This document shows, one piece after another, positions 37,901-50,560 of a stretch of 64,000 nucleotides of DNA. The position numbers were made by a program, and so were the translations under genes. The notes beneath the pieces were generated by a model that ran no database searches, was not told where the DNA came from, and saw only the letters and a list, made by a program, of their open reading frames with translations. The DNA comes from Mastigias papua (Eukaryota > Cnidaria > Scyphozoa > Rhizostomeae > Mastigiidae). The stretch's first letter is position 1. Each line of letters starts with the position of its first letter. The stretch covers positions 1,819,001 through 1,883,000 of the forward strand of contig OZ025281.1 of the NCBI GenBank assembly GCA_964019165.1, in the 5' to 3' direction.

Positions 37901-39689
37901 AGTACTTGCTAGCCAGGAATCCTTTGAAGCCATAGACACTGTTACCCTAGTTCGTAGTGTTGTCCGCACAGCCTAAAATTGCCAAGATTCATAAACGTTT
38001 GAAGGAAGTGGGTGTGGTTTTATTCTTTAATAGCGCATAGGGCGTGGCAGACACTAGAGGCTAGCCAGTTATCTAGAAAGAAATGTTATCAAAGGCATAA
38101 TAAAGTTTAACACATGTCATTAGCACACATGTTGATTTGTATTAGTTTTGACACCCTACTTTCAATAAAAACGATTTACCCTGGTTACTAAGTCACACTT
38201 TCCCAATGACAAATCCACAGATTCGATACACAACCCATCAAAATGAATCAGATTCACGCTTATTTCTGGCCCTGTTTTCTGCAATTTTCTCTGCAGTGTT
38301 AAGTCCACTACACACTGATAGTAGTGAACAGTGTGTCTTGACCAAATAGAAGTTGTTGTGATAGAGAACAATCCACGTTCTGGTAATTTGAAAATCGCTC
38401 TTGCTTATTATGCGCTATGCCAGCACATTTGCAAATATTGGTACTGCTTTCTACTTCTTTTGATTCCATTTAATGGCGGCTACCTTTTAGCAGGTATATT
38501 GTTTATGTTGCCATGGAATCATAGACGAAAATACTGCAGTCCTACCTGTTATCGTTTTGTACCCAGAACATCACGATCTACTCTGGAGTATTGTATTTGT
38601 GGCTAAGATGAAAATTTTACAACTCGTGGATAATCCAGAGTGGCCTTCTTCTCAGATACTGCATTAACCTTGACACGTGCGATTGCTGAAGGAAACTCAT
38701 GGAAGTTTGTTTTAACATGGTCGTTGGTAAGCGCTACGGCTAGTTTCATTTCAATAAGAGCTCAGACATCGTTTTAGACAGAAGGCCTTCTTTTACTGAA
38801 TGTCGCGAAAGTTAAATCGACTGTTTGGCTTGTTTACCAGCTCAGAGATGTAAAGTCTCGAAAGTTGATCGGAAAGAGTTTGGTCTTATGGGGGTATTTT
38901 TGTTGTCTCAAATGAGCTGACTTTAATGATGCGATCTAGCTTTGATCGAACCGAATCATCTCCAATTGATTGTAAGCAGTTTCAAGTAAGCCTGCTTCAC
39001 TAAGTGACAGCTGAACTTTTGTAATATGCTATCATATGGAGTCCTTTAAAAGATATGAGGTCTTCTGACATGGTGCGGTTTGTTAGTACGATTTGTTATG
39101 TAAATTTGCAAAACCTTGCCCACCATGACTTTATCTTATGGGCATTTTGACATGCTACACCATTGATCGTTATTTAATGTACGGTAAGACAATTTCCATA
39201 CTCTGACTAATTTATGGCTATTAGTTAGATGTTTTTTATTTGGAACCTAGCACCTAGTCCCTTATTTTCAGACCTCTTTTGGTCACATTTTAGCTTTAGA
39301 AGTTCATTACTAATTGCGCGATTTTAGCTGCACACTTAGTGCTTTAGACATCGTAGGTGTTCAGTGTTGAGATGGAATGCACTATGGGCACTTCAAGTTT
39401 CAACGGAAACCTGCTTATGAGCCACTTTTTGCAGGGATTAATTAATTTAGGCAAATTTGGCTTCTTCGTCCTGGGTTGTCTGGAGTCATAAAACTGTTCG
39501 ATATTGGAGTGTTTCTTAGTCATTTCCTCCTCAGTAGAAGAAGTTCCTAAGGTTCATGCTCTTCTACGTCTAAGTTCCTTATAAGTAGCTCCTTGATCGA
39601 GACTTAGGTCTTTTTCTTCTATCCTAACTTTATTTTCCGTCGTCTGATTTTCATATGATTGATCGGGACAGCAGAAGGTCATAAGCACT

Positions 39690-39930
39690 TTTTTATAATA
39701 GAAACTTTATAAGAAAATGAGGCTCAGAAGCAAAAATTTAAGAAAATCACAACGTTCAAGCTCCAAAGTTCATCTTTTTTATTTGCCAGAAATCGATATT
39801 AGCTTATTCTTTGCAAGCTCCTTAACAAAGATTGAAACTTTTCCTTGATAATCCTGGATAGCAGAGATCAAACTTTTTTATGGCAAATAATCGTGAATCT
39901 CAGATTCTCTTCATCAGTTTAAAGCAAACA
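39690..39930. mobile_element. MITE of the TTTTTTATAAGAA family, copy B
   Basis: ACTTTATAAGAAAATGAGGC, AGAAATCGATATTAGCTTAT, CTTTGCAAGCTCCTTAAC and TTGATAATCCTGGATAG match copy C at 60519-60778 in order. The right edge is less clear. Confidence 0.55.
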
Positions 39931-40392
39931 TAGAAAGTGGAATGGGGAAAATTGTCCATGTATACTATGCGCTTTTTTTTATTTCGCTTTTTATATTAAT
40001 TATTTTAAACATATGTTTTTACTATCTCAATTGTTTGGTCTATTATCTATTTTACATTTTATTTAAATAGTTGGATTAAATTAGCTAATCTCTTTAGCTA
40101 TCACTGTTATTCCACTGTAGAGAAATGATGGTAGTGATAATGCATTTCATTTTGTACACTGTCAATGTAGTGTACGGCCCGGCTCCTTGTTAATATTGCT
40201 GTGTTTGGCTCTCATAGAGAAACCTATGGACTCCTCTGGTGTACGTGTAGAATCAGTTGTGGGCAAATGTGTGTTTCATCCGTTTCAAACCACAATACGT
40301 CACCTCGGAGTTCGTTTGCTTAGCTTCCTACTAGTGTATATGACAATTTCATTTTAAACTTCTCATTTAGAAGAGTTTCGCTTCTGTTTCAG

Positions 40393-40529
40393 GCCTGGTT
40401 TCTTGACGGGAAGAAATATCAAACAGTTTGTTATCAAGGAGGAAATCTAGATCGGGAATATCGACGACTAATTTATTCACGGAGATTTTGTTATGCGCTG
40501 AGACATCACTACCAGCGATTTCAGCGTCG
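40393..40529 (+). other. orphan candidate coding exon, plus strand
   Basis: Bounded by a strong acceptor (cttctgtttcag) and a consensus donor (gtaagt). One frame is open across all 137 bases and begins AWFLDGKKYQTV; the two other frames have stops. It ends two bases into a codon. I do not recognise the peptide and found no partner exon. It could be an unassigned gene, a non-coding RNA exon or a decoy. Confidence 0.3.
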
Positions 40530-41100
40530 GTAAGTCATTCGCAGTTTCAGAAATAAATGAGATTATTTGAAAGTTAGTTTCTTGTTTGGGGGCACTTGGA
40601 GGTCTCTGGTATTTCCCATTTGCTGATAATTCCGACAATTGCAAGTTGCATGTATGGATATTTGTGCTGTGGTGATGTAATGAAAGGTCCTAAGTTACGT
40701 CCTACGAACTAGACATCTTTGTTTGGCCTAGCATAAAGGCTAACCACAGTTTTTAACTCGAGTTCTTTTACATTTAAAGAAAGTCTTCTTTGGGAAAGAC
40801 GTTTTTTATAAGGAACCAATCACACGGTCTACTTCTCAGTGTTCTGTATTTTTGACCACTTTTGATCACATTGCTGTACTAAAAGTTCTTTTGTTGGTCC
40901 CTAGTGTTGACTACACGTTTAGTCCCCTGAACATAGTGCAGAAACAAGAAAAGCATTGATATTCGGAATCTTTCTGAAAAATTGTCACTGAAAAACAGTT
41001 GCTTTGTGAATTGATTCCTAATTCTCGATTGTTTAAAGACCTCGGTTCCTTAAAGATGCTTTCTTTAGTTGTATGAATTCCTTGATTTTTTGACCTTCTA

Positions 41101-41552
41101 AGGGGCCATTCAAAAGGTACGTATGTGGGGTGGGTGGGTATGTGCCACTTTTGTGAAAAATTGTTATGAAAAATAACGGGGGTGGGGGTGTCAATTTACT
41201 TTTGTTACTTAACACCAAAATTTTAGTGCATTGTTCTCACTTTTTCACTTTTTGATGAATGCTTTTTAAAACTACTCAAATAGGGAAAGAGTTTAAGAGC
41301 TTGTGGAGCTTGAGTTTTGTATTATCTCCAATCATTCTTAAATTTCAACATTTTTTGAGACTTAATTTAATGTTCTTATAGGATATATTCTTTTGAAAAT
41401 GTGAGGATGATGTTGTGTAGGGTGAGCGTTTCATGCCAGAATGTTACGTACCAAAGAGAGGGTATCAGCTTGAGTGTGACAAGCCGTTACAAGGGGGGGG
41501 GGGTGTCAAAATGACAATTTTTTCCGTTACGTACTTTTTGAATGATCCTCCT
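41101..41552. mobile_element. MITE with TA target duplication, carrying a nested repeat
   Basis: Left terminus AGGGGCCATTCAAAAGGTAC; right terminus inverted reads AGGAGGATCATTCAAAAAGT. TA lies on both sides (41099-41100 and 41553-41554). A TTATAAGAA-family fragment sits inside at about 41285-41400. Confidence 0.7.
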
Positions 41553-41924
41553 TAGGATATGTAGCCTCCTTAGGACATGGTTTCTTATAAAGAAGATGCG
41601 TTTATTCTTAATCCATAAGAAGATTGCCTTCTTCTCAAATACTCCTCAAATTGGGACTTATATTCTGGAAAGGTGCATAGAATAACTGTTAGTTTATTTT
41701 GATGAGGTAGTTTCTCCTACCATTTTCCATGTACAGGATTGTTTTGTAACAAAGTTGTTTTTCATCCAGTACTGGAACTTTATTCGCTTTTTGTTGTTCA
41801 AGTACTGAAGCATTCGTACTCACTAGTTTTGGCATTAGTATTGAGCTTCGTTTATTATAAATTTATCATAGTGGAATGTATGAATAGCTACAATATAGTT
41901 GCTAATTTTGTTTCTAAGAATATA

Positions 41925-42203
41925 AGGGAGCGGTCATTATTTATGGCCGGGGTGGGAACTGAAGATAGAGTGTTATGTGCCCGCAAAAAATTTTACCTTA
42001 CCATTTGCTGAAGTCAAATTTTCTTACCCCACCGATGGAAAACAGTAAAACAAGGGTGCGTGTATGCTTAAATATGATATATGTTTTTACATTACCCCTG
42101 TTGTAAAAGATTATTCTTCTACTCCACCTAACACAGCTTTTTTTCAGTTACCCCACCATTTTATCTTCAGTCCTCACACCGTTCATAAATAATGATCGCT
42201 GCC
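41925..42203. mobile_element. MITE with TA target duplication
   Basis: Left terminus AGGGAGCGGTCATTATTTAT; right terminus inverted reads GGCAGCGATCATTATTTATG. Homology extends inward to CTGAAGATAGA / CTGAAGATAAA. TA flanks both sides (41923-41924 and 42204-42205). About 280 bp, non-coding. Confidence 0.8.
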
Positions 42204-42679
42204 TAAGAAAGAAGATTGGAAACACATAAAATTTTATAGAATCTAAGCTTTAGAGGAATTGAAAATTGGATGGAAAAGAAAGCAATTCAAGAAAAACAAG
42301 GAAGTAGGAATGAGGCCGCAGAAATGTTATAAAAGTCCAGAATGTTTCTTACGCGTCTTTCTGGTTTGAAAAATATGGTTTACTACAGCATTTGCACCCA
42401 TCCTTTTTAGCACTAACTGATTTAACTAATTGTAGCAACAGAACAGAAATTAAAGTCTCTGCTGATTTAGTTAACGAGGTTACTGTTAGTAGAAACACCT
42501 TTGATGCCAGTTGTCAGTGGATTCTTCTTTGCCTGGTCCATTTCCCTGCTTTACTCTGTCAAGTTCTCAGCAGATCCGGTTCTGTTTGCTTCAAGAGAGT
42601 TGATATGCAATTAATAGGTCCATCAATAGACCAGTCCGTATTCATTCAACTGATCAACTCATAAGACAATCAGACGTAT

Positions 42680-42949
42680 TAGTCAGTCAATCAACCAATC
42701 AGTCAATCAATCAATCACTTAATCAATCAGTCATCCTGTAAGTCAAGTTGTCCATCAGTCAGTTAGTCAAACAGTCATTCTAGTGGGAATCAGCTGTTAT
42801 CAACCACCCCAACAATAGTAAATGATTTCTTGCTTAACTTCTCTTTACATTTGGTTCTTTTCTAAATTTTATATCTCAATTATCGGTTTGTCAATCAGTT
42901 ATTCAACCAATCTCTCAATCAACCACCTAATCAATCATTCAATCAATCG

Positions 42950-42992
<43 letters not shown>
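42680..42992. repeat. (TCAA)n-type interrupted microsatellites
   Basis: Interrupted AGTCAATCAATC tracts at 42680-42780 and a purer (AATC)n tract at 42905-42992. Confidence 0.9.
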
Positions 42993-42993
<1 letters not shown>

Positions 42994-44449
42994 GTTACTT
43001 AGCTACATGTTCACTCTTGGAAGATTTCAAGAATCATCGAGATCATAGCTTATTCAAGTAGTTTTTTTGTCTCTCATGCCCTAATTATCACATCTTTAAT
43101 TCATATGGCCAATCAGTTAGAAATCATCTCATTCGTAAAAAAGCTGCTTCTGAATCCATCTCCTCCTTACTACTGCGCAAGTAAACAAAATCGTGAAAGA
43201 GCATTTTTTGTTTGAGATGTGAGATGAAGTTGGTAGGGACGATTGCTTTAAGGAAATCTGCGTCTCGCTCCTCCTCACATTATCTTCTCAACAAATAGAC
43301 CACAATCACATGGTTTTAAATCTGTTTTAAGGTGTGCTTGTTCCCCTCTGCTTTCCACCTGCTGAAAGCGCGTACTTCGATAAGAGGCCGCCCTGTTTTC
43401 TTAACTTGAATCCACCTGCTTTTCTTTACATTTGGTTGCTATGGGGATCCAAGGAATTCGATGCTGGGTTTCGTCTTTCTATCTCTCGTTTGATCTGGAT
43501 TGAATTGGACTGATTAGGTCGTGCGTCTCGTGTGTACACTTTCGTGTAGAATTTTCTCAATAAGTTGCAAGGAACCTCTTCGAGTTGTATCGGCTTGCAA
43601 GTACAGCGTGATTGTTTCCCATGGTATGACCGTACAAGTCAAGGTATATATTTAGTTTAATTTTGTGTTTCTCTTTGTTTCTCTTTGATGTAGTCTTTTC
43701 TTATAAATAACATTTCTGTACTGATGCAAGGGTAATGTTGCAAAGGAATGACGCATACATTGAACTTGTTTGTTTTGTAATTTCTTTTCGTAATTGGTGT
43801 TTATGTACTTCCCCTTAATTCTACCTTACCTCGCCTACTTTTTTTTCAATTTATTCACTCGACATGGGAATTTTAAATCGCTGGTATCATATGGTCTTCT
43901 ACAGTTGCATATGAACTATAGAGTTATCTAGATATGAACTATATAGAGTCTTTATGTTACAAGTACTTCCATTATTTTCATTTAACGCAAACGAGAGTAC
44001 ACTTTGATATTTTAAGAAATTGTCTACGTTTTTGATCTTCTTTTACATCCCGGCATTCATAACCATGTCCTATGGTGCCTTCTTGCCTATCAGGTATGCA
44101 GATTTGAAGCCTCCATCGCACCCTAAGCGCCGCGTTATTTCCTTGAGCATTTATCATCGCCGCAGTCTTGTTACTCTTGTATCTTGTATCATGTTATCTT
44201 TTCGTATCAGTGCGGCTTTTGAAATGACGATGAAGCACAATCTTTGACTTTTTGTTGATTCATGCAAGCAGCTCTCAGGTTTCAATCAAAGATTATCAAT
44301 AGAAAACTTTTAATTAAAACGAAGATAAATATTATTCATAGAAGTATTTGTTTAACCTGTGTTTTGAGGCGCAATTCTTCCCTACTCTATGCATCTATTC
44401 GAAATACAGAACGGTAGATATTAGTCCCATGTACGATTCCGTACGTTAA

Positions 44450-44675
44450 GGGGTGCCTGATAGAGAGGACACTTATCCTGAGCAGTCTGCATAGTGAGGT
44501 AGGGTGGCCAGTTCCTTTCCTCGGCACCTTCAACTTTCCCAGTGTTGCCACAAGGTACCCATTTACTGCTGGGTGGAAAGTGAGCGAGCATCCCAGCTAT
44601 TATCCGAGGGTTCTACTCGAACAATTGATATTCCTCTCAGTAGTCAAGCGCACTAACAACTTGGCCACTCGCCCA
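44450..44675 (-). repeat. tRNA-derived SINE, full-length-like copy 1
   Basis: On the minus strand: GGCGAGTGGCCAAGTTGTTA (A-box-like), TTGTTCGAGTAGAACC (B-box-like) about 35 bases later, then the body CCACCCAGCAGTAAATGGGT and AACTGGCCACCCTACC. The 57155-57372 copy shares head and body in the same order. Confidence 0.75.
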
Positions 44676-46098
44676 TTTATCTTTGAAATAGCAGACAGTA
44701 AAATAAGGGAGATTGCTCTCGATTTTCTTGTTGATGTTTAGGTTGATGTCCCTAAAGCCGAATATGAGCGTGCTTGTTCCTCAAAAGAAATGCAAGATTG
44801 TATTGATATTGCATTTTGTTCTACGTAAGAAACTTCATAGCATAGTTTTGCCTTGTCAAGATTTTTACCTTTCCTTTCAATTTCTTCTTCATACTTCAAC
44901 AACTGATGATATCCGTTTCTTTGGCTTCCCAGACCATTGGCGCTCGTGTCTTATGGCCACTTCCTTGTAAGTGTCTTCATTTGTTTTGTTTTGATAATTC
45001 TTCGACAATGGCGTCTCGGGGGAAGTCAAACCATATCCTTTTTTTCTTGACCTTTTTTGCGGGCTTCTTAGCTGATCGGTTTTTTCACATCTGTTTTGGG
45101 GGAAAGGTCCTATCCTGAAGCATGAATCATGAGTCATTGCTGGATGCTTGCTTTATGCAACCATCAAGAATACACAGAAGATAAGGGAAGGATCTAATTA
45201 CATTCTACCCCACGAACATGATGACCCGAAATAAGTACTCTTCCTAACAAACCTATTGGCAGAATGTCCTGCAAGAGTATGACATAACTTGAGGCAGAAA
45301 TTTCTTGTATGCACCTTATGCACTTTCAGCACACTTTCTATCGTTCCGTCGTCTTCATCTTCTTCTATATATTTGCTAGTTTCTTATAAAACGACATACA
45401 AAGCCTACATTTTCCCTAGCAATCTCGCGTAGTATAAATTCCCTATATATATATTGGTGCGATGGTTTGCATACTGACTACCAGGCACCCCGGGCCGTAC
45501 GAACCGTAAAATGGAGCATCATTTACGATTAATGCAAGTTGCATTTAAACTCCATTTTCTGTTGAGAGATATTAGCACCTTCATTTTGACTTTCGATTGC
45601 ATTCCACATTAGTTCTTGATACAATCGCTTTCATTTGCCTCTCTGTACACTATTCCTGACGATTTGACGTACGTTTGTCTAAATATATATATTTGTTGCA
45701 TAAAGCAATGACATCCTACTGAAAAATGAACATCTGCTCGCCATGATGGCAAGACCATATGCGAACTTTCCACAACATCGAAAACATTCAACAATTTTGC
45801 ATGAAAAATTGAATACAGTTATCTGCAGGTGCTTTATATATAGCTCTACACGAAAATCAATTGACAAGAATTACGAAATTTCATCATTCACATTTGAGAG
45901 TGAGTGCAGATCAAACAACTTTGTGTTACCAACAAGAATTTCCTCTCAATTGGAGTGCACGACAGTTTATAACGAGAATGACATGGAAAGATAACAGGTG
46001 AAGGATTCTACCATGTGCTCCTGAAGGACACCTTGCAGAAATCTCATCATATCAAATATATATAGGCAAAAGTATTTGTCGACTTTATATATAAATAA

Positions 46099-46278
<180 letters not shown>

Positions 46279-46803
46279 GGCTACATGAAGATTTTTGACA
46301 CGCCTTGAAAGCAGCGTAGTAGATTTTTCAGAACTACCGACTAACTGCATGATAGCCTTGGTGGCAGACAGGCGAGTTAGAATAATGCTCTATGCACATT
46401 TTACTTTAAGTTATCTTCGGTTGACAGTCGCTGGGTAAGAAATAGCCGACCACAAGTGTGGAGTGCTCAATGATAATAAACTTTTATAACCTTACTTACC
46501 TATTTCCTTACTCGCTTAACTTTTTTTGTTATTTTTTCTTTGTATATCCAAGTAGCCACGTGTAGAATATCTTGGCTAGCGAGGTTTGAGATTGTTTTCT
46601 AATGTGTTATTATAGCTCTTAGTTTTATTACCAATAGCTGTACTTATTTTCTTATATTAAACTTTATTATGATGCAAGTCATGAGGGCAGACGTACCTTA
46701 GTGGGCTCCGTCTTTTGGTTGCATTTGGGTCATAGTCCATCGTATCTGCCGCCGATAATCCTGTTTGGTTACCTTCAATCCAATTGTAATGTGATTGATA
46801 GAG

Positions 46804-46975
46804 AGATTATATTATATTATATTATATTATATTATATTATATTATATTATATTATATTATATTATATTATATTATATTATATTATATTATATTATATTAT
46901 TTTATATTATGTTGTATTATATTATATTATTCTATATTATGTTATATTGCAATATATTGCAGTATATTGTATTAT
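46804..46975. repeat. (ATTAT)n microsatellite
   Basis: Near-perfect ATTAT pentamers until about 46900, then decayed. Confidence 0.97.
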
Positions 46976-47341
46976 ATAAATACGCTTGTTATGTTATGTT
47001 TTATCTTTTCTTTCTTCCATATTTGGTTCCCTTGGCTGCCTGTTATTCGTTTCCTAATTTGGTGAGGTATATAGTTGTATTTAGTTAGTACACAGAGTGA
47101 ATGAAAAAGCATCAAAACTGGAACTCTTTAAAGACAATGGGAATAACCCAGAGACTTCCATAGGGTGTTTGTTGTTCTCATTTTATGTTAATTACTGAAG
47201 TTGTACTTCGCGGAGTCTCTTCTGCTGTGGATTATCATTTTCTCCACTGACGTCGTACATCCTGTTAGTGCGATGCTGAAATTATGCTGTGAATCTTCAG
47301 ATCGAGACTTATATGCTGTTTATATCTTTCTTATACAGTCC

Positions 47342-48208
47342 ATGGGTAGTTGTTCTTCAACGATATCTCCTGAAAGCGCAACTGAAGTTAAAGTTGAAAG
47401 CAAATCCGATGGCAAATTTTGCAAATGCTGCCAGAGGTAGCTGTCTAGCAATATTCTCTCCATCATGTCTTATCCTATCATTCGAAGATTTTCCATTTTC
47501 TTTAGGTAGCTATATATTTTGTTACGTTAATTGCGTTGGACAACTTGACATCTATTTTGGTAGGCCCATTTCGATTATATTGCTTGTTGCATTTTGTAAT
47601 CCAAAGAGTATCGCCATATAATTCTCCCTGTGTGGCTTGTTCATCATTACTTTTTCAGAACAGTTTTTCTGTTCCACTTAAGCTATATCTATGAAAACTT
47701 CTCCAACATGGCGTAGATTGCGAAAGGGGTGAATGAAATTTTTTGGTTTAATTTCCCTCCGCCTGCATATTATTCATGATGATTGCAGATTTTAGTGTCC
47801 AAGTCATCACCATCCGCACTTGTTGAATCCCAAATCTCGTTCCCTCTCTCATTTTATAGTGCTTTTGTAGTGCTAGTCATTTGGGTAGCAACCTTCGTGA
47901 CCTGCGCAGCAATCTTCGTGAACAACTGCAACCCTTGGTCCCAAGTAACAAACGTTGTTCGTTACAAACTCTCAGGTAATTTACGGTAGGTTTGTGTCCC
48001 GTAGGGAATCTGGCACAGGCAACTGCGAGAGGTTCACTTCATCAGGAATCTGCACGTAAGTTGTTCACATTCAATTTCACTCTCTTTGGCTCTGGTAGCC
48101 TGTTTACATTCATCCCTTATTTCTCGCGTAGGGCCAGACTCCCTCAAGGATCTGTTCTACAAACAATTGTATTCATGATAGCAGTTACACAACCAAGGTC
48201 TATGTAGG

Positions 48209-48270
<62 letters not shown>

Positions 48271-50217
48271 AGCTGCTGAAGATGCAAGTCGAGATGTTTT
48301 TGAAACTTTTAAATTGTTTTCTTGAATACTATGTATTTATTCTAAAAAGTTTCGTTGGGATTGTAACTTTTACGTCACGTTTCAAAGCAAAACGCCTTTG
48401 GCTTTAATCAGCAGAACTCTAGGAAGACTTTAAGCTGTACAACAACTGTAGAGGATTATTCATCGGTGTGAATTACATTACAGAAATCCTACGAATGTCT
48501 TTGTGTATGCATATGACAAGTTGTCACTTGCAACCGGGGTTTCATGTCAGTAGGACAAGGACCCTCTGCCTCAGTTTTTCAGAGGTAGCGATGTCGATCT
48601 GGGAATTTAATCTTTTTCGCCAAGTATTTGCAGTTCTACTTACGTTTTATTATTAGTATTTGTCTTCCGAAGTTCGTTATTAATTGGTTTTTTAGGTTTT
48701 GACTCAATTTGCTCTCAATCGCAATATTGCGGAGGTAATTCAACCTTGTCATGCAATAATTAAGTTGTACAGTACGAGCAGTTTTTCATCTTTTTGTAAA
48801 CTGGTTGTCATTGCAGGCCATGCAGAGAGGAAGCGAAAACATGGTCGGTTAGCTTTGACAAGCTGATGGAATCACAAAGTATGTCACAGTTTTAAAAGAT
48901 ATCTTGAATATTTTATCTTATATAAGGTACACATAGCTTTGTCAACAATCTATATGGGATAAAATTGCTTATTCCGTGGTATGATTTTTAAAATTCTCCG
49001 TCTGTCGGTTGTGGAAACTGTGCCAATTTTAAGCAAATGTTAGGACACGCTGAAGTCTTTTGCGCCCCACCTTGTTGTCTGGCATTTGTGTGTTAGCAAC
49101 TTAAGGGTATATTAAATTAAATTGTACATTGCAATAGCAGGTGACTGAATAGAACAGCTAATATAGTATGCAAACGAAACTAAGTCGGTTTACGCTTGAA
49201 AACCACTGGATGTAATGTACACCAATGATAGTCAAACATAATCAAGCAGATTGTTAATCGCAGATTACTGAGTGCAGCATTGGTACTCTAGATATTTAAT
49301 TAGCATTTCTTCGTGTTCAATGTCTTTACTTGGGGCAGTTGTCTGTCTCTAGTTCGAGAGCTCTAAACCACATCGTGAATCGTTATATTTCAGCTGACAA
49401 TACTTTCAATAATAATCTTCTGTTTAAGTTTGCTGTTTTGATTTGGCTGCTACGTGTTTTCGTTCTGTTCATTACCATGTTCTTTTCAACACACCCCCCA
49501 AATATCAGCATATACGTCATCTTAATACAGACAGCATCTTTCACTTCGTAATTAAACAACATCCTTCATTAAACCGTTCGGACATTTCTTTGTTAGCGGG
49601 GAGGAGGTTATTCCAAGAGTTCTTGCAGTCCCAATACAGTGATGAGAACCTGCGATTTTGGATGGCAGCGGATGATTATCAGATGAAAAATCCTGAGGAC
49701 AGGAAGGAAACTGCTCGCAAAGTATACGAAGACTTTATATCAACCATATCACCATGCGAGGTAGGGCGATCTTTTCTTGAGTGGTACCGATATTAGCCCT
49801 ATCAGATAGTCGGTAATCATTCGTGATCACTTTTGGGTAATCATTGACCAACCCTGATCATTGATAGTTAATCGTTAATCACTCTTTTAGTTATTTCTGG
49901 GTAATCATTGATCACTCTTAATCATTGTTGTATGATACGTAATCGTTATTAATTATTCTTAGGCAATCATTGGTCAACCCTAATCATTTCTAGGTAATCA
50001 GAAATCACTCTGTATCATTACCAGGTAACCATTTATCTATCTTAATCATTTTTAGGTGAGCATCGATGCCAAGCTGCGAGCACATATAGAAGATAATCTG
50101 GATTCAGGTGATCCTGACCTATTTCTCAACGCAAAAAACTATATTTATAACCTCATGTCACTGGACTGTTTCCCTCGTTTTATCAAGTCGAAGTATTACA
50201 AGAATCTTTGTAAATAG
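47342..50217 (+). CDS. RGS17/19/20: regulator of G-protein signalling, RZ (RGS17/19/20) type, 4 coding exons
   Basis: Coding exons: 47342-47436, 48817-48878, 49597-49760 and 50056-50217. Phases join and give 160 aa. A short N-terminus contains CKCCQRPC (27-34), which recalls the cysteine string of RZ proteins. The RGS domain covers about 41-158: TWSVSFDKLM, GRRLFQEFLQSQYSDENLRF, YEDFISTISPCEVSID and YNLMSLDCFPRF. Glu69-Asn70 match the G-alpha contact pair. A Ser follows PCEV where most RGS proteins have Asn, as in the RZ group. It would act as a GTPase activator for Gi/Gz-type alpha subunits at membranes. The ATG sits three bases after an acceptor (cttatacag), so at least one 5' exon lies upstream. 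Linkage to TCEA supports RGS19/20 orthology. Confidence 0.9.
48211..48266. repeat. (TA)n microsatellite
   Basis: Twenty-eight TA units in RGS intron 1. Confidence 0.97.
49790..50050. repeat. degenerate tandem repeat filling the last RGS intron
   Basis: The last intron (49761-50055) is almost entirely made of decayed units around TAATCATTTCTAGGTAATCA, with TGATCACTC and TTGGTCAACCC blocks. Several units contain a TTCTAGG or TTTTAGG acceptor-like motif. The true acceptor at 50055 (CATTTTTAG) is the last unit. Confidence 0.75.
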
Positions 50218-50404
50218 ATCAGGAGTTACTTATGCTCATTTTCAAAGAAATTATTGGTGGGGAGCTCCTTGTTAATTGGTGATATCCCTTCCTATTTTCC
50301 ATTTTGTACAAATGATAAACGATATGTTGACAGATATTAATGTGGCAGCTTCTAAACCGGGGTGGTGTGGCTTGGGCTAAATAGTGGTGCTTGTTGCCTT
50401 CTAA

Positions 50405-50560
50405 GTCTGTGGTTCTTAGCCTCGGTTCGATCGAACCCAGGGGCTCTGTAGGTCAATCTCATAGGCTCAAAGGAGGCCAAGGCACAATTAATTCATATGG
50501 TCTTCGTTTCCTTCTAAGTATGTAGTTCTTAGCCTCGGTTCATATGTTTTAGTTGTGACA
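50405..50560. repeat. hAT-like transposon remnant
   Basis: TGGTTCTTAGCCTCGGTTCG and GATCGAACCCAGGGG are typical of decayed hAT ends. A second TAGTTCTTAGCCTCGGTTCA lies 120 bases on in the same direction. No flanking duplication was found. Confidence 0.4.
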
